The notes: generated by a model from the sequence alone, not told the origin. Positions 36,424 through 44,264 are shown, counted from the stretch's first letter. The stretch is DNA of 64,000 bases from Mailhella massiliensis (GCF_900155525.1 NZ_LT706952.1:1190624-1254623); one strand, 5' to 3'. Numbers and translations are program-made.

Positions 36424-36606
36424 AAAAAAGAACCCGGGATGCCGTGAAAAGCTGCTGGCACGAGACCTGGTGGTCTCCAAGTGGGCGCCTGTCCGAAACT
36501 TCAGGCTGCCTCGCACAAAGCGGGTATGCACACCATTTCGGAGACTGGCTCCCTGCTAACGCTAGTGAGGCCGGCGCAAGCTAGCTCCCCACGCACATCC
36601 CAGGGA
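36424..36606 (-). ncRNA. ssrS: 6S RNA
   Basis: 6S RNA binds the housekeeping RNA polymerase and dampens transcription in stationary phase. About 180 bases directly after the zapA stop fold in the 6S manner. The 5' end CCCTGGGATG pairs with the 3' end GCATCCCGGG. An inner arm pairs CCGAAA with TTTCGG. The 3' side has a GAGACC-ACCA-GGTCTC hairpin, followed by GTGCCAGCAGC and then a T run (CTTTTTTCC). The zapA-ssrS gene order matches that in many proteobacteria. Ends are estimated to within a few bases. Confidence 0.83.
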
Positions 36607-36613
36607 ATATGGG

Positions 36614-36934
36614 CTACCGGGAAAGAGTTTTCTCCTCTTTTTCGGCGGGTTGCTCCTCCCCACCTTCGCCCGGCGTGTTTTCCTTCAAACTCTGCAGCAG
36701 CTCATCAAGCCGGGAATCCGCCCGGCTGGTGCGCTCCCGCAGTTCCAGCAGATCGTCCGCCATGCTGAGAAGCAGCATGGCCATCAACCTGTCTCTGCCG
36801 TACTGGCCGCCCTGCGCCTTTACCCTGGCATATCGTTCTTCCACATACTTCCTGGCCTTTTCCACCCTGTCGGGGTCGGCCTCGGTACGGAAGGCGACAT
36901 GCGTTTCGCAAAGGTCAACCTGATAACTGTGCAT
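36614..36934 (-). CDS. zapA: Cell division protein ZapA
   Basis: ZapA bundles FtsZ filaments at the division site. This 106-residue protein has the short N-terminal ZapA domain (YQVDLCETHVAFRTEADPDRV) followed by helices (ARKYVEERYARVKA; RDRLMAMLLLSMADDLLEL) and an acidic, coiled-coil tail. It follows the coiled-coil gene by 15 bases on the same strand, and the 6S RNA gene follows its stop codon. Confidence 0.93.
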   Translation of the reverse strand: MHSYQVDLCETHVAFRTEADPDRVEKARKYVEERYARVKAQGGQYGRDRLMAMLLLSMADDLLELRERTSRADSRLDELLQSLKENTPGEGGEEQPAEKEEKTLSR

Positions 36935-36949
36935 GGCGGCCGCCTGCCG

Positions 36950-37213
36950 TTAGCCGTTCTGCTGCTGTTCCGCGGCAGGAAGCGTGCTCTGGATGCGGCT
37001 GATGAGTTCGTCGACTCTGTTGCAGGCCTCATCGCGAACGCTGCGTTCACGGTTGAGCTGCTCCTGAAGCTCCTCGGAGGCCATCTGCCCCAGTTCCAGA
37101 TCTTCACGGAGACGCTTGCCTTCCTCACGGAGCTGATGATTTTCCTCGCGGAGGCGATCCAGTTCCTGAATGAGGCCATCTATACGCTGAGCCAGCAGAT
37201 CCAACTTTTCCAT
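36950..37213 (-). CDS. Short coiled-coil protein, possibly ZapB-like
   Basis: This 87-residue protein is almost entirely a coiled coil (MEKLDLLAQRIDGLIQELDR, then REENHQLREEGKRLREDLEL), with a polar tail ending in QQQNG. The size, heptad pattern and placement immediately before zapA suggest a ZapB-like cell division factor, but coiled coils resemble each other and no specific motif proves it. AAGGAG precedes the ATG at 37213. Translation into zapA follows after 15 bases. Confidence 0.75.
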   Translation of the reverse strand: MEKLDLLAQRIDGLIQELDRLREENHQLREEGKRLREDLELGQMASEELQEQLNRERSVRDEACNRVDELISRIQSTLPAAEQQQNG

Positions 37214-37741
37214 AACTCTTCTATCTCCTTGAAGAACCGGGGGCAGAGACGGCAGCCGGTTCAGAGCGTTTTTGTACAAGCCGGATGTATCCGGCCTTTC
37301 TTCTCAAAGGCGCAGGAAGCATGGATATGACGGCTATGTTTCCTCTCGCGCCCTTTCCTTATTGATAAGCTATGGAGGCCGGATGAGCAAGTAGATAGAA
37401 CGCCCATTATCGACAAACTTCGCAGAAAAAACAAAAAAGACCGGTTTACTGCCGTTTCCCGTCCCCGCAAGGCGGCATCTCTGCCGAAGACGGACGGAAA
37501 AACGCACAGGAAAAGACGAAACCTCCGCCCGTCAGAGAAAAACCTTGCGGCAGCGCGTGAGAACGGAAAAATCTCATGCGGGCGGGGGGAGGGGGAAGGC
37601 GGAAGCCGGGCCGAGAGCCTTTTTCCGAAGGTCGGGTCCGTCCAGCCCTGACGATAAGACGCCCGCGCCGAAAGGCGCATCGCTGCTTCCGGCTGCTTTT
37701 CCGCCGCCGTGCAGAACAGGAAACGGAAGTTCGCCGGAGTC
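37214..37741. other. Intergenic region between the zapA unit and the insertion sequence
   Basis: About 530 bases contain the leader of the coiled-coil gene, including a small hairpin (GCCGGAT-AC-ATCCGGC, 37276-37293), and A-rich stretches near 37428. Open frames lack ribosome binding sites. I see no RNA gene. Confidence 0.5.
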
Positions 37742-37745
37742 AGGA

Positions 37746-37764
37746 CCACCCGTAAAACGGGTGG
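37746..37764. repeat. End hairpin of the IS200-type element (right end)
   Basis: CCACCCGT-AAA-ACGGGTGG forms an eight-pair stem. Two further small hairpins lie just inside it (37772-37786 and 37798-37813). Confidence 0.75.
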
Positions 37765-37803
37765 CTTGACCAGCCCTGTAAGGGCTTGTTACTTACTCGC
37801 GCC

Positions 37804-38364
37804 TTAAGGGCGCCGGCTTGAACTTCTCTGGTCGGCGCCCTGCCTTTTTTTCAACAGTTCAAGCCCCCATGTACTTTGACTCGTAGCCTGCTCCTCAAGG
37901 AGCTTTCCCTGCTTTGGACTGAACGGATCCGTATATTCCCTGCACGTCCTCTTATCAAGCATGATATCTTCTCTATCCTGATCCCGTATATATTTCCTGA
38001 TCGTTGCTTCGTTCAAACCTGCTGTGCTGACGTAATATCCCACGCTCCAGAATCTCCGATTGCCATACCGGTATTTCAGCTGGGAAAATTTATCAAAAAT
38101 CATCAGTGAACTTTTACCCTTTATATACCCCATAACCGACGATATCGCATACTTTGGCGGTATCATGACAAGCATATGCACATGGTCTATCATCATATGT
38201 CCCTCAATAATTTCGATTCCCTTGTAATTACAAAGCTGTCGTATTATTTTTCCTATTTCTTCACGGTATTGCCCGTAAATCACTTTTCTCCTATACTTCG
38301 GAGTGAAGACAATATGGTACCTACACAGCCATTTCGTATGTGCCAGATTTTGTTCTTTCGCCAT
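37804..38364 (-). CDS. tnpA: IS200/IS605 family transposase TnpA
   Basis: TnpA is a Y1 HUH transposase that cuts and joins single-stranded DNA at the element ends. The 186-residue protein has YHIVFTPKYRRKV near residue 20, the HUH metal motif DHVHMLV (His-x-His) near residue 62, and the catalytic Tyr in the segment GYYVSTAGLNEATIRKYI near 120. The C-terminus is about 30 residues longer than in many relatives and ends in a Ser/Arg-rich tail that runs into the end hairpin region. The start at 38364 is preceded by AAGGTG inside a strong hairpin. All key residues are present, so it may be active. Confidence 0.93.
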   Translation of the reverse strand: MAKEQNLAHTKWLCRYHIVFTPKYRRKVIYGQYREEIGKIIRQLCNYKGIEIIEGHMMIDHVHMLVMIPPKYAISSVMGYIKGKSSLMIFDKFSQLKYRYGNRRFWSVGYYVSTAGLNEATIRKYIRDQDREDIMLDKRTCREYTDPFSPKQGKLLEEQATSQSTWGLELLKKRQGADQRSSSRRP

Positions 38365-38431
38365 AAAAAAACACCTTTTCGATGTGGACGGGAGCCTGAA
38401 CAACTCCGTCTTATCGAAAAGGTGTTTTTTT
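38365..38431 (-). promoter_or_regulatory. Long inverted repeat sequestering the tnpA ribosome binding site
   Basis: A perfect 19-base inverted repeat (AAAAAAACACCTTTTCGAT with its complement) flanks a 29-base loop and ends in a T run directly before the tnpA ATG. The only Shine-Dalgarno-like sequence, AAGGTG, is inside the stem. The structure would stop transcription arriving from outside and hide the ribosome binding site, as described for IS200 of enterobacteria. Confidence 0.75.
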
Positions 38432-38451
38432 AGGTATAACCATTTTGTGGT

Positions 38452-38470
38452 CCACCCGCTAAGCGGGTGG
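38452..38470. repeat. End hairpin of the IS200-type element (left end)
   Basis: CCACCCGC-TAA-GCGGGTGG forms an eight-pair stem matching the one at the other end apart from its last pair and loop. Confidence 0.75.
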
Positions 38471-38516
38471 TTTTCTGTTTCGGTCGCTTCCGCTCCCTCA
38501 ACTGCCTAAAGGCCTT

Positions 38517-38550
38517 AATAAAAAAGCCGCCCGTTTTTGACGGGCGGCTT
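38517..38550 (-). terminator. Rho-independent terminator after rex
   Basis: On the minus strand GCCGCCCGT and ACGGGCGGC form a stem around CAAAA, followed by TTTTTTATT, 27 bases after the rex stop. Confidence 0.92.
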
Positions 38551-38577
38551 CGGGCGGCGACGCAGGCGCCGGAAAAA

Positions 38578-39222
38578 TCAACGCTGCTTCGTGGAGATGT
38601 TGAACGTCAGAGAGTAAATCTGATGGAAGAAGTTGACGTATTCCACAAACACATGATCGGGCACCGTGATGCGGGCGGCGGAATAGTTCAGAATGCCCTT
38701 GATGCCGGCGTCCACAAGCTGGGTGGCCGCGCGCTGTGCGCGTTCCGGCGGAACGGTGATGATGCCGATTTCAATGCCCAGTTCGGGCACCTTTTCCATG
38801 AGCGTCTTGGTGCAGTAGACTTCCAGCCCGTAGAGCTTTTCGCCGATTTTGAACGGATCGCAATCGAACGCGCCCACGATGGTGAAGCCGTGCCGACGAA
38901 ATTCCTGGTAATTGAGCAGAGCCCTGCCCATGTTGCCCACACCCACGAGGGCGGCGCGCCATTCGCGGTTGGCGTTGAGGCAGGCTTTGATGACTTCCAG
39001 CAAATAAGACACATAATAGCCTACGCCGCGAACGCCGAATTCGCCGAAGTAGGCAAGATCCTTACGAACCTGAGAGGCGTTCACATCGCACGCCCGGGAA
39101 AGGGGTTCGGAAGAAATGACCTGGACGCCATCCTTGTCCATGGCTTCAAGAACCTGAAGATAGGTGGCGAGCCGCTGAATGGTAGCGCGGGGGATATGTT
39201 CGTATTTGGGAGTCTGGTTCAT
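38578..39222 (-). CDS. rex: Redox-sensing transcriptional repressor Rex
   Basis: Rex senses the NADH/NAD+ ratio and represses genes of energy metabolism. The 214-residue protein has an N-terminal winged-helix domain (about 1-80, with IPRATIQRLATYLQVLE and VNASQVRKDLAYFGEFGVRGVGY in parts) and a C-terminal Rossmann domain with the NADH-binding GVGNMGRALL near residue 93. The swapped C-terminal helix is present. It lies directly after atpE on the same strand, the arrangement known from Desulfovibrio, so Rex is likely co-transcribed with ATP synthase genes. I did not find a convincing Rex operator in the window. Confidence 0.96.
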   Translation of the reverse strand: MNQTPKYEHIPRATIQRLATYLQVLEAMDKDGVQVISSEPLSRACDVNASQVRKDLAYFGEFGVRGVGYYVSYLLEVIKACLNANREWRAALVGVGNMGRALLNYQEFRRHGFTIVGAFDCDPFKIGEKLYGLEVYCTKTLMEKVPELGIEIGIITVPPERAQRAATQLVDAGIKGILNYSAARITVPDHVFVEYVNFFHQIYSLTFNISTKQR

Positions 39223-39236
39223 GTTTTTTGCCGGTT

Positions 39237-39276
39237 AAAAGAATAAGGGGCGGAAAGGAATATATCCTCCCCGCCC
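39237..39276 (-). terminator. Hairpin and T-rich tail between atpE and rex
   Basis: On the minus strand GGGCGG-GG-AGGA pairs with TTCCT-TT-CCGCCC around a small loop, followed by TTATTCTTTT. It could partly terminate transcription so that rex is made at a lower level than the F0 subunits. Confidence 0.5.
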
Positions 39277-39287
39277 GATAAATGCAA

Positions 39288-39605
39288 CTACATCTTCACG
39301 AAGAGCAGGATGAGCGCCACGAGAAGGGCGTAGATGACCAGAGATTCGATGAAGGCGAGGCCCAGGATGAGGGACTGGGAGATCTTGCCGGAAGCGTCGG
39401 GGTTGCGGGCGATGCCTTCGCAGGCGGCCTTGATGGCGGAACCCTGGCCGAGAGCGCCGCCGGTAGCGGCGAGGCCGATGCCGAGGGCGATGCCGGCGGC
39501 GGCGAGACCGAAGCTGCTGGAGGCGGAGCCGTCAGCGGCGAAGGCCACGGCGGCAACGGCGAGGAGCATGAGGGTGGTCAGCGTGGAAAGAACGATCTTG
39601 CGCAT
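39288..39605 (-). CDS. atpE: ATP synthase F0 subunit c with an N-terminal leader
   Basis: Subunit c forms the membrane rotor ring that carries the coupling ion. The 105-residue protein has a signal-like leader (1-23, ending AVAFAAD) that ordinary c subunits of about 80 residues lack. Two membrane helices follow. The first contains Gln54 in ALGQGSAIK; the second contains the ion-binding Glu87 followed by Ser88, with Tyr92 (AFIESLVIY). This Gln/Glu-Ser set resembles sodium-binding rings. The loop IARNPDA is conserved. It lies between atpB and rex. Confidence 0.96.
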   Translation of the reverse strand: MRKIVLSTLTTLMLLAVAAVAFAADGSASSSFGLAAAGIALGIGLAATGGALGQGSAIKAACEGIARNPDASGKISQSLILGLAFIESLVIYALLVALILLFVKM

Positions 39606-39670
39606 GGTAAAACTCCATTACAATTATGAATGTTGAGGCCGTAAGGCCATTCCCCCGAAGGTGAGCCGGC

Positions 39671-40393
39671 TTAGTGGGCGTGTTCCACGGATCCCTGGAT
39701 GTAGATCATGGACAGGATGAACAGGATGAAGGCCTGCAGAACCTTGCCGAGCAGGAACAGGAAGTACATGGGAACCGTGCCGAGGAGCACGCCGATGTAG
39801 ATGCTCGCGCCGAAGCCGAAGAAGATGATGAGCGTCATTTCCTCGGCGAAGATGTTGCCGAAAAGACGCAGAGACATGGAAAGCGGACGGGCCAGATGGG
39901 AAATGACCTCAATGGGGAACATCAGCGGAATCAGCGGCTTGCTGGAACCGGTGAAGTGGTGGATATACCCGAATCCCCAGGTGCGGATGCCCACATAGTT
40001 GTAATAGATGAACACGCACAGAGCGATGGAGATGGTGGTGTTCAGGTTCGCGGTGGGAGCGTCGCAGCCGGGCACGAGACCCAGCAGGTTCATGGTGAGC
40101 ACATAGATGAAGATGGAAACGAGCAGGGGCACGAAACGGCGGCCCTTCTCGCCGAGATTGGTGAGGATGAACTTTTCCAGTCCGTCCACCAGCACCTCGA
40201 AGAAAAGCTGAAGTCTGCCGGGAACGGTGCTGATGTTTCTGCGCAGCACAAGCCCGGTGACGAGAAGAATGGCCATGCCGAGCCAGGTGAAGAACACATA
40301 CTTGGTCTCGATGGTCATGCCCGCGACCGTGATCTCATCCATGTGGAAAACGGTCGAAAGCAGAAGAGGGTGCGCCAGTCCTGATGCAGCCAT
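39671..40393 (-). CDS. atpB: ATP synthase F0 subunit a
   Basis: Subunit a forms the ion half-channels of the F0 motor. The 240-residue protein has about five or six membrane helices. The essential Arg lies in SMSLRLFGNIFAEE near residue 175, with conserved LLGLVPG near residue 105 and a helix rich in IYIQGSVEHAH at the end. The genes for F1 and the b subunit are not in the window; in relatives they lie in a separate operon. Confidence 0.96.
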   Translation of the reverse strand: MAASGLAHPLLLSTVFHMDEITVAGMTIETKYVFFTWLGMAILLVTGLVLRRNISTVPGRLQLFFEVLVDGLEKFILTNLGEKGRRFVPLLVSIFIYVLTMNLLGLVPGCDAPTANLNTTISIALCVFIYYNYVGIRTWGFGYIHHFTGSSKPLIPLMFPIEVISHLARPLSMSLRLFGNIFAEEMTLIIFFGFGASIYIGVLLGTVPMYFLFLLGKVLQAFILFILSMIYIQGSVEHAH

Positions 40394-40425
40394 GGAAACC
40401 TCCTGTATGTGCCCTGGCTTATTCG

Positions 40426-40857
40426 CTACCGGAAAATCAGAGAGACCGGTATGATGATGACCGCCGAGGAAAGCCCCGCCGCAAGAGCGGCCGGACTCGC
40501 CTGAAAAACGACTAATGCTATATACACGAAAATTCCGGTAATGAAAAGCCTCAATTGCGTTCTGATGAGCAAACCTTTTTTCACAATGCGTCCGCTCGCT
40601 TCACCGCGTCTGTCCTCCTCGGGAATGACCGCGGGCAGGGCGCGCTGGATGAAAAGCGCAAGAGTATAAAAATTCCAAAAGGATAAAAGCGCCATCACCC
40701 CGCACCAGAAGACGTTCGCTCCCCATGGAAGCGCGGCGGTTCCCGCCAGAAAAAGCAGCAGGGAAAAGAAAAAAAGATTTCTCACGGCGCACCGGATCGG
40801 GGCATGGACGAAGCCCTTCCTCCACAGCCGCCGGTCCGCTTGTTCAATTATGTTCAT
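40426..40857 (-). CDS. atpI: ATP synthase subunit I-like membrane protein
   Basis: This 143-residue protein has four predicted membrane helices (around residues 28-45, 50-68, 97-115 and 120-140) and lies directly before atpB, the usual place of AtpI, which assists c-ring assembly or ion supply in other bacteria. Sequence identity to AtpI cannot be judged by eye because the family is very divergent; position and topology are the main evidence. The ATG at 40857 lies within the end of the upstream gene (14-base overlap). Confidence 0.75.
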   Translation of the reverse strand: MNIIEQADRRLWRKGFVHAPIRCAVRNLFFFSLLLFLAGTAALPWGANVFWCGVMALLSFWNFYTLALFIQRALPAVIPEEDRRGEASGRIVKKGLLIRTQLRLFITGIFVYIALVVFQASPAALAAGLSSAVIIIPVSLIFR

Positions 40858-41380
40858 GTTTCTCCCCGCTGCCGGAAACACCGCGGTCTTTTTTCTCCTC
40901 AAGGGCGCGGCGTATGGCTTCCAGAGATTCCTCAAGTTCGTCGAGTTCCCTGTCTCCGGGCGTGGCGGTTCCCGCAAGCACGGACGCCGTGAACGCATCG
41001 TCGGCCGGGGCGTCCCGCCCGGCCTCATCGTGCGCGTCATCGGCGGTCAGAGCCTTCCGGTCTTTCCTTTCCTCCCGGAAAGGAACCTTTTCCCGCTCCC
41101 GAAGTTCCTTTTCGCGCCGGGCCTTCTCCTCTGCATCCTGCGCGGCGTTCTTCCGTGCAAGATAGCGGGCGTCGATCCATACGTTGCGGAACCCCGCGGC
41201 CAGCCCGAGAAGAAGCCCTACGGCCGACCCCACGGGCCAGGAACCGAGCCACTCGTCGACAAGCCAGCCCAGTCCGCCCCCCACCACGGGACCGGAAACC
41301 ATGTGCAGCCCCATGGTGCTCGCCGTGCCGAGAAGGCTGAACTGTCCCGGCTGCGCGCCGTCTTTCTTTTCGGGTGTCAT
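40844..41380 (-). CDS. atpZ: AtpZ/AtpI-type protein with a long charged extension
   Basis: AtpZ-type proteins have two membrane helices and may move magnesium or help F0 assembly. The 178-residue product shows the family pattern GLHMVSGPVVGGGLGWLVDEWLG, in parts, with a second helix (GSAVGLLLGLAAGFRNVW) by residue 75. The last 100 residues are a strongly charged, Lys/Glu/Arg/Asp-rich extension that relatives lack. The ATG at 41380 has GGAGG correctly spaced; the in-frame ATG at 41395 does not. First gene of the atpZ-atpI-atpB-atpE-rex unit. Confidence 0.8.
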   Translation of the reverse strand: MTPEKKDGAQPGQFSLLGTASTMGLHMVSGPVVGGGLGWLVDEWLGSWPVGSAVGLLLGLAAGFRNVWIDARYLARKNAAQDAEEKARREKELREREKVPFREERKDRKALTADDAHDEAGRDAPADDAFTASVLAGTATPGDRELDELEESLEAIRRALEEKKDRGVSGSGEKHEHN

Positions 41381-41551
41381 ACCGCAGGCCTCCATCCATT
41401 AAATGCGCTTGGAGTTGGACGATCTCTGTGTTAGGTATCGTCCTGTGCCGATGCCGTCAATCGGAAAGCATCTTTCCGGCGCACCGTTCCGTCCGACACG
41501 GGAAACGGCACGCGCGCGTCCTTTTTTCAACACTCTTCCCCAGAGGTTCCC

Positions 41552-41974
41552 ATGCCCATTAAACCCGGCGACACTGTTTCTGTCCATTATGTTGGCACCT
41601 TGAACGACGGTTCCGAGTTCGACCGTTCCCGCGAAGGCAGCCCCCTGCGCTTCAAGGTCGGCTCCGGCCAGGTCATTCCCGGCTTCGACAAGGCCGTCAT
41701 GGGCCATGAAGTCGGCGACAAGTTCTCCGTGACCATTCCCGCGGCGGAAGCCTACGGTGCCAGACAGCAGCAGCTTCTCTTCCCCGTGCCCCTGGAACAG
41801 GTGCCGCCGACCATCAAGCCGCAGGTGGGCATGATGCTGCACGTTTCCACCGATCAGGGGGAACTGGAAGTGACCATCTGCGAAGTGAACGACAAGCACA
41901 TCGTACTCGACGCCAACCACCCCATGGCGGGCAAGGACCTCACCTTCGCCCTGGAAGTGGTTTCCATAGACTGA
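41552..41974 (+). CDS. FKBP-type peptidyl-prolyl isomerase
   Basis: This 140-residue protein is an FKBP-type isomerase of the SlyD/FKPA-short class that speeds proline isomerisation in protein folding. It begins KPGDTVSVHYVGTLNDGSEFD. The isomerase core shows FKVGSGQVIPGFDKAVMGH, followed by an insert-in-flap domain (LLFPVPLEQVPPTIKPQVGMML). The C-terminus returns to the FKBP core (ANHPMAGKDLTFALEVV). There is no His-rich metal tail of the SlyD kind and no signal peptide, so it is cytoplasmic. Confidence 0.93.
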   Translation: MPIKPGDTVSVHYVGTLNDGSEFDRSREGSPLRFKVGSGQVIPGFDKAVMGHEVGDKFSVTIPAAEAYGARQQQLLFPVPLEQVPPTIKPQVGMMLHVSTDQGELEVTICEVNDKHIVLDANHPMAGKDLTFALEVVSID

Positions 41975-41998
41975 CCCGGGGACATCCCCAACGCCGAA

Positions 41999-42032
41999 AG
42001 GCCCGGTTCTCCGGGCCTGTCATCATTTTTTT
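41999..42032 (+). terminator. Terminator after the FKBP gene
   Basis: AGGCCCGG and CCGGGCCT pair around TTCT; a T run follows 9 bases later, just before the glnN ribosome binding site. Confidence 0.6.
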
Positions 42033-42044
42033 GAAGGAGTTCGC

Positions 42045-44264
42045 ATGAGTTCCGCCAACGCCAGCCGCAGTCATGCCGTGCTTTCCGTCGCCACGAGACG
42101 CCATGACGCGGAATACATAGCGGGGGGCCGCCCCGCAGCGGCCGAAAGCCACACCGATCCCACGGAATATTACGGCTGCAACGTCTTCGACGACAAGGCC
42201 ATGCGGCGTTACCTGCCCAAGGCCGTGTACAAATCCCTGCGCACCACCATCGACCTCGGCCGTCGCCTCGACCCCGCCGTGGCCGACGTGGTGGCCAACG
42301 CCATGAAATCCTGGGCCATGGAACGCGGCGCGGACCATTACACCCATGTCTTCTATCCTCTGACCGGCCTTACCGCGGAAAAGCACGACAGCTTCCTCGA
42401 TCCCGACGGCAAGGGCGGAGCGCTGGCCCAGTTCAGCGGCAGCGCCCTCGTGCAGGGCGAGGCCGACGGTTCGAGCTTCCCCTCCGGCGGGCTTCGCTCC
42501 ACCTTCGAGGCTCGCGGCTATACCGCGTGGGACGTGACCAGCCCCGCCTACCTCATGGAAAGCCCCGCGGGCATGGTGCTGTGCATCCCCACGGTGTTCC
42601 TTTCCTGGACGGGCATCGCCCTCGACAAAAAGACGCCCATTCTGCGTTCCAACCAGGCTCTGAACCAGCAGGCCGCCCGCGTGCTGCGTCTGTTCGGCAT
42701 GAATCCCACCATGCCCATCATGTCCAACGGCGGCCTTGAACAGGAATATTTCCTCATCGACGGCACCTTCGTTTCCGCAAGGCCCGACCTGCTCATCGCA
42801 GGCCGCGCCCTCTTCGGCGCGCGTCCTCCCAAGGGGCAGGAATTCGAAGACCAGTACTACGGCGTCATTCCGAGCCGCGTGCTCGGCTTCATGGCCGATG
42901 TGGAACGCCAGCTCTACCGCCTGGGCATACCGGTGAAGACGCGCCACAACGAAGTGGCCCCCAGCCAGTACGAAATCGCTCCCACCTTCGAGTCGGGCAA
43001 CCTCGCCTGCGACCACAACCAGCTCATCATGACGGTGCTCAGGAAGACGGCCCGCCGCCACGGCATGTCCTGCCTGCTGCATGAAAAGCCCTTCGACTGC
43101 ATCAACGGCTCGGGCAAGCACCTCAACTACTCCATAGGCAGCCCGGAAGTGGGCAACCTCTTCGCGCCGGGCGACAACCCCCATGAAAACGCCCAGTTCC
43201 TCGTGTTCCTGTGCGCCGTCATCCGCGGCCTGCACCGCCATGCCGGGTTCCTGCGCGCGGTGGTGAGTTCCGCCTCCAACGACAGGCGTCTCGGCGCCAA
43301 CGAAGCGCCGCCCGCCATCATGTCCCTGTTCCTCGGCGACCAGCTCACCGACGTGCTCGAACAGTTCCGCGTGGGCCAGGTCGTGGGCGCTCAGGGCAAG
43401 CGCATGATGAACGTGGGCGTGGACACCCTGCCCCCGCTTCCCGCCGATCCGGGCGACCGCAACCGCACGAGTCCCTTCGCCTTCGTGGGCAACCGCTTCG
43501 AATTCCGCGCCCTCGGTTCCTCCATGTCCGCCGCGGACGCCCTCGTGGTGCTCAACACCATGATGGCCGAATCTCTGGACTATGCCGCCACCTTCCTGGA
43601 AAACGCCCTGCAGGAGGAACACCTCAGCCTGGGCGAGGCCGTGCAGAAGTTCATCGAGAACGTGATGGAGGAAAACAGCGCCGTCATCTTCAACGGCAAC
43701 GGCTATTCCGAAATCTGGCAGAAGGAGGCCGAACGCCGCGGTCTGCCCAACTATCCGGCCACGCCCGACGCCGTGCCGGTGTTCTCCTCGCCCGAAGTGG
43801 TGGAACTGTGCGAACGCTACCAGGTCTTCTCCCGGCAGGAACTCAAGGCCAGAGAGGACATACAGCTTGAGCAGTATCTGAAGACCGTGCATACCGAAGC
43901 CTGCCTCGCCGTGCGCATGGCCCGCACCCAGATCTATCCCGCGGCCGTCCGCTACCGCCAGGAACTCGCCTCCTCCGCCACCGCCTGCACCGCGCTGGGA
44001 GTGCCCGCCTCGCTTGACTCCCTCAAGGATCTGGCCGAGGTCATCGGGCATTTCGAGACTTCCCTGCGCACGCTTGAGGAACGCGTGCTCGAGCTCGACT
44101 GGTCGCCCTGCGAGGAACATCTGCTCAAGAGTGCGAAACAGTGCCTGCACAGCGTGCTTCCGGCCATGGAAGAGCTGCGTCAGTGGGCCGACAGGCTGGA
44201 AAACATGGTGGCCGACGATCTCTGGCCCCTGCCCAGCTATCAGGAAATGCTGTTCATGAAATAG
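42045..44264 (+). CDS. glnN: Glutamine synthetase type III
   Basis: This 739-residue enzyme makes glutamine from glutamate and ammonia. It is a type III synthetase, much longer than GlnA (about 450-470). Features are GADHYTHVFYPLTGLTAEKHDSF near residue 95 (given in parts), TSPAYLME, GGLEQEYFLID with the metal-binding Glu residues near 228, RHNEVAPSQYEIAP near 300, CLLHEKPFDCINGSGKHLNYSI in parts, and a C-terminal helical extension rich in Glu and Leu. There is no adenylylation region of the type I class. It stands alone; no regulator is adjacent. Confidence 0.95.
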   Translation: MSSANASRSHAVLSVATRRHDAEYIAGGRPAAAESHTDPTEYYGCNVFDDKAMRRYLPKAVYKSLRTTIDLGRRLDPAVADVVANAMKSWAMERGADHYTHVFYPLTGLTAEKHDSFLDPDGKGGALAQFSGSALVQGEADGSSFPSGGLRSTFEARGYTAWDVTSPAYLMESPAGMVLCIPTVFLSWTGIALDKKTPILRSNQALNQQAARVLRLFGMNPTMPIMSNGGLEQEYFLIDGTFVSARPDLLIAGRALFGARPPKGQEFEDQYYGVIPSRVLGFMADVERQLYRLGIPVKTRHNEVAPSQYEIAPTFESGNLACDHNQLIMTVLRKTARRHGMSCLLHEKPFDCINGSGKHLNYSIGSPEVGNLFAPGDNPHENAQFLVFLCAVIRGLHRHAGFLRAVVSSASNDRRLGANEAPPAIMSLFLGDQLTDVLEQFRVGQVVGAQGKRMMNVGVDTLPPLPADPGDRNRTSPFAFVGNRFEFRALGSSMSAADALVVLNTMMAESLDYAATFLENALQEEHLSLGEAVQKFIENVMEENSAVIFNGNGYSEIWQKEAERRGLPNYPATPDAVPVFSSPEVVELCERYQVFSRQELKAREDIQLEQYLKTVHTEACLAVRMARTQIYPAAVRYRQELASSATACTALGVPASLDSLKDLAEVIGHFETSLRTLEERVLELDWSPCEEHLLKSAKQCLHSVLPAMEELRQWADRLENMVADDLWPLPSYQEMLFMK

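Larger units (their letters stand above)
37742..38476 (-). mobile_element. IS200-type insertion sequence with a single transposase gene
   Basis: The element is about 735 bases long and carries one HUH-type transposase gene and no TnpB. Each end holds a hairpin with the same stem sequence: CCACCCGT with ACGGGTGG at 37746-37764, and CCACCCGC with GCGGGTGG at 38452-38470. Such subterminal hairpins are what IS200/IS605 transposases recognise. There are no terminal inverted repeats or target duplications, as expected for single-strand transposition. It is clearly richer in A+T than its neighbours, a sign of transfer. The exact ends are estimated. Confidence 0.85.

Noticed and set aside
41417-41443. 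A seven-base inverted repeat (GGACGAT with ATCGTCC) upstream of the atp unit, considered as a Rex operator
   Set aside because: It does not resemble the known TTGTGAA-type Rex site and a seven-base repeat is expected by chance in a region of this size.
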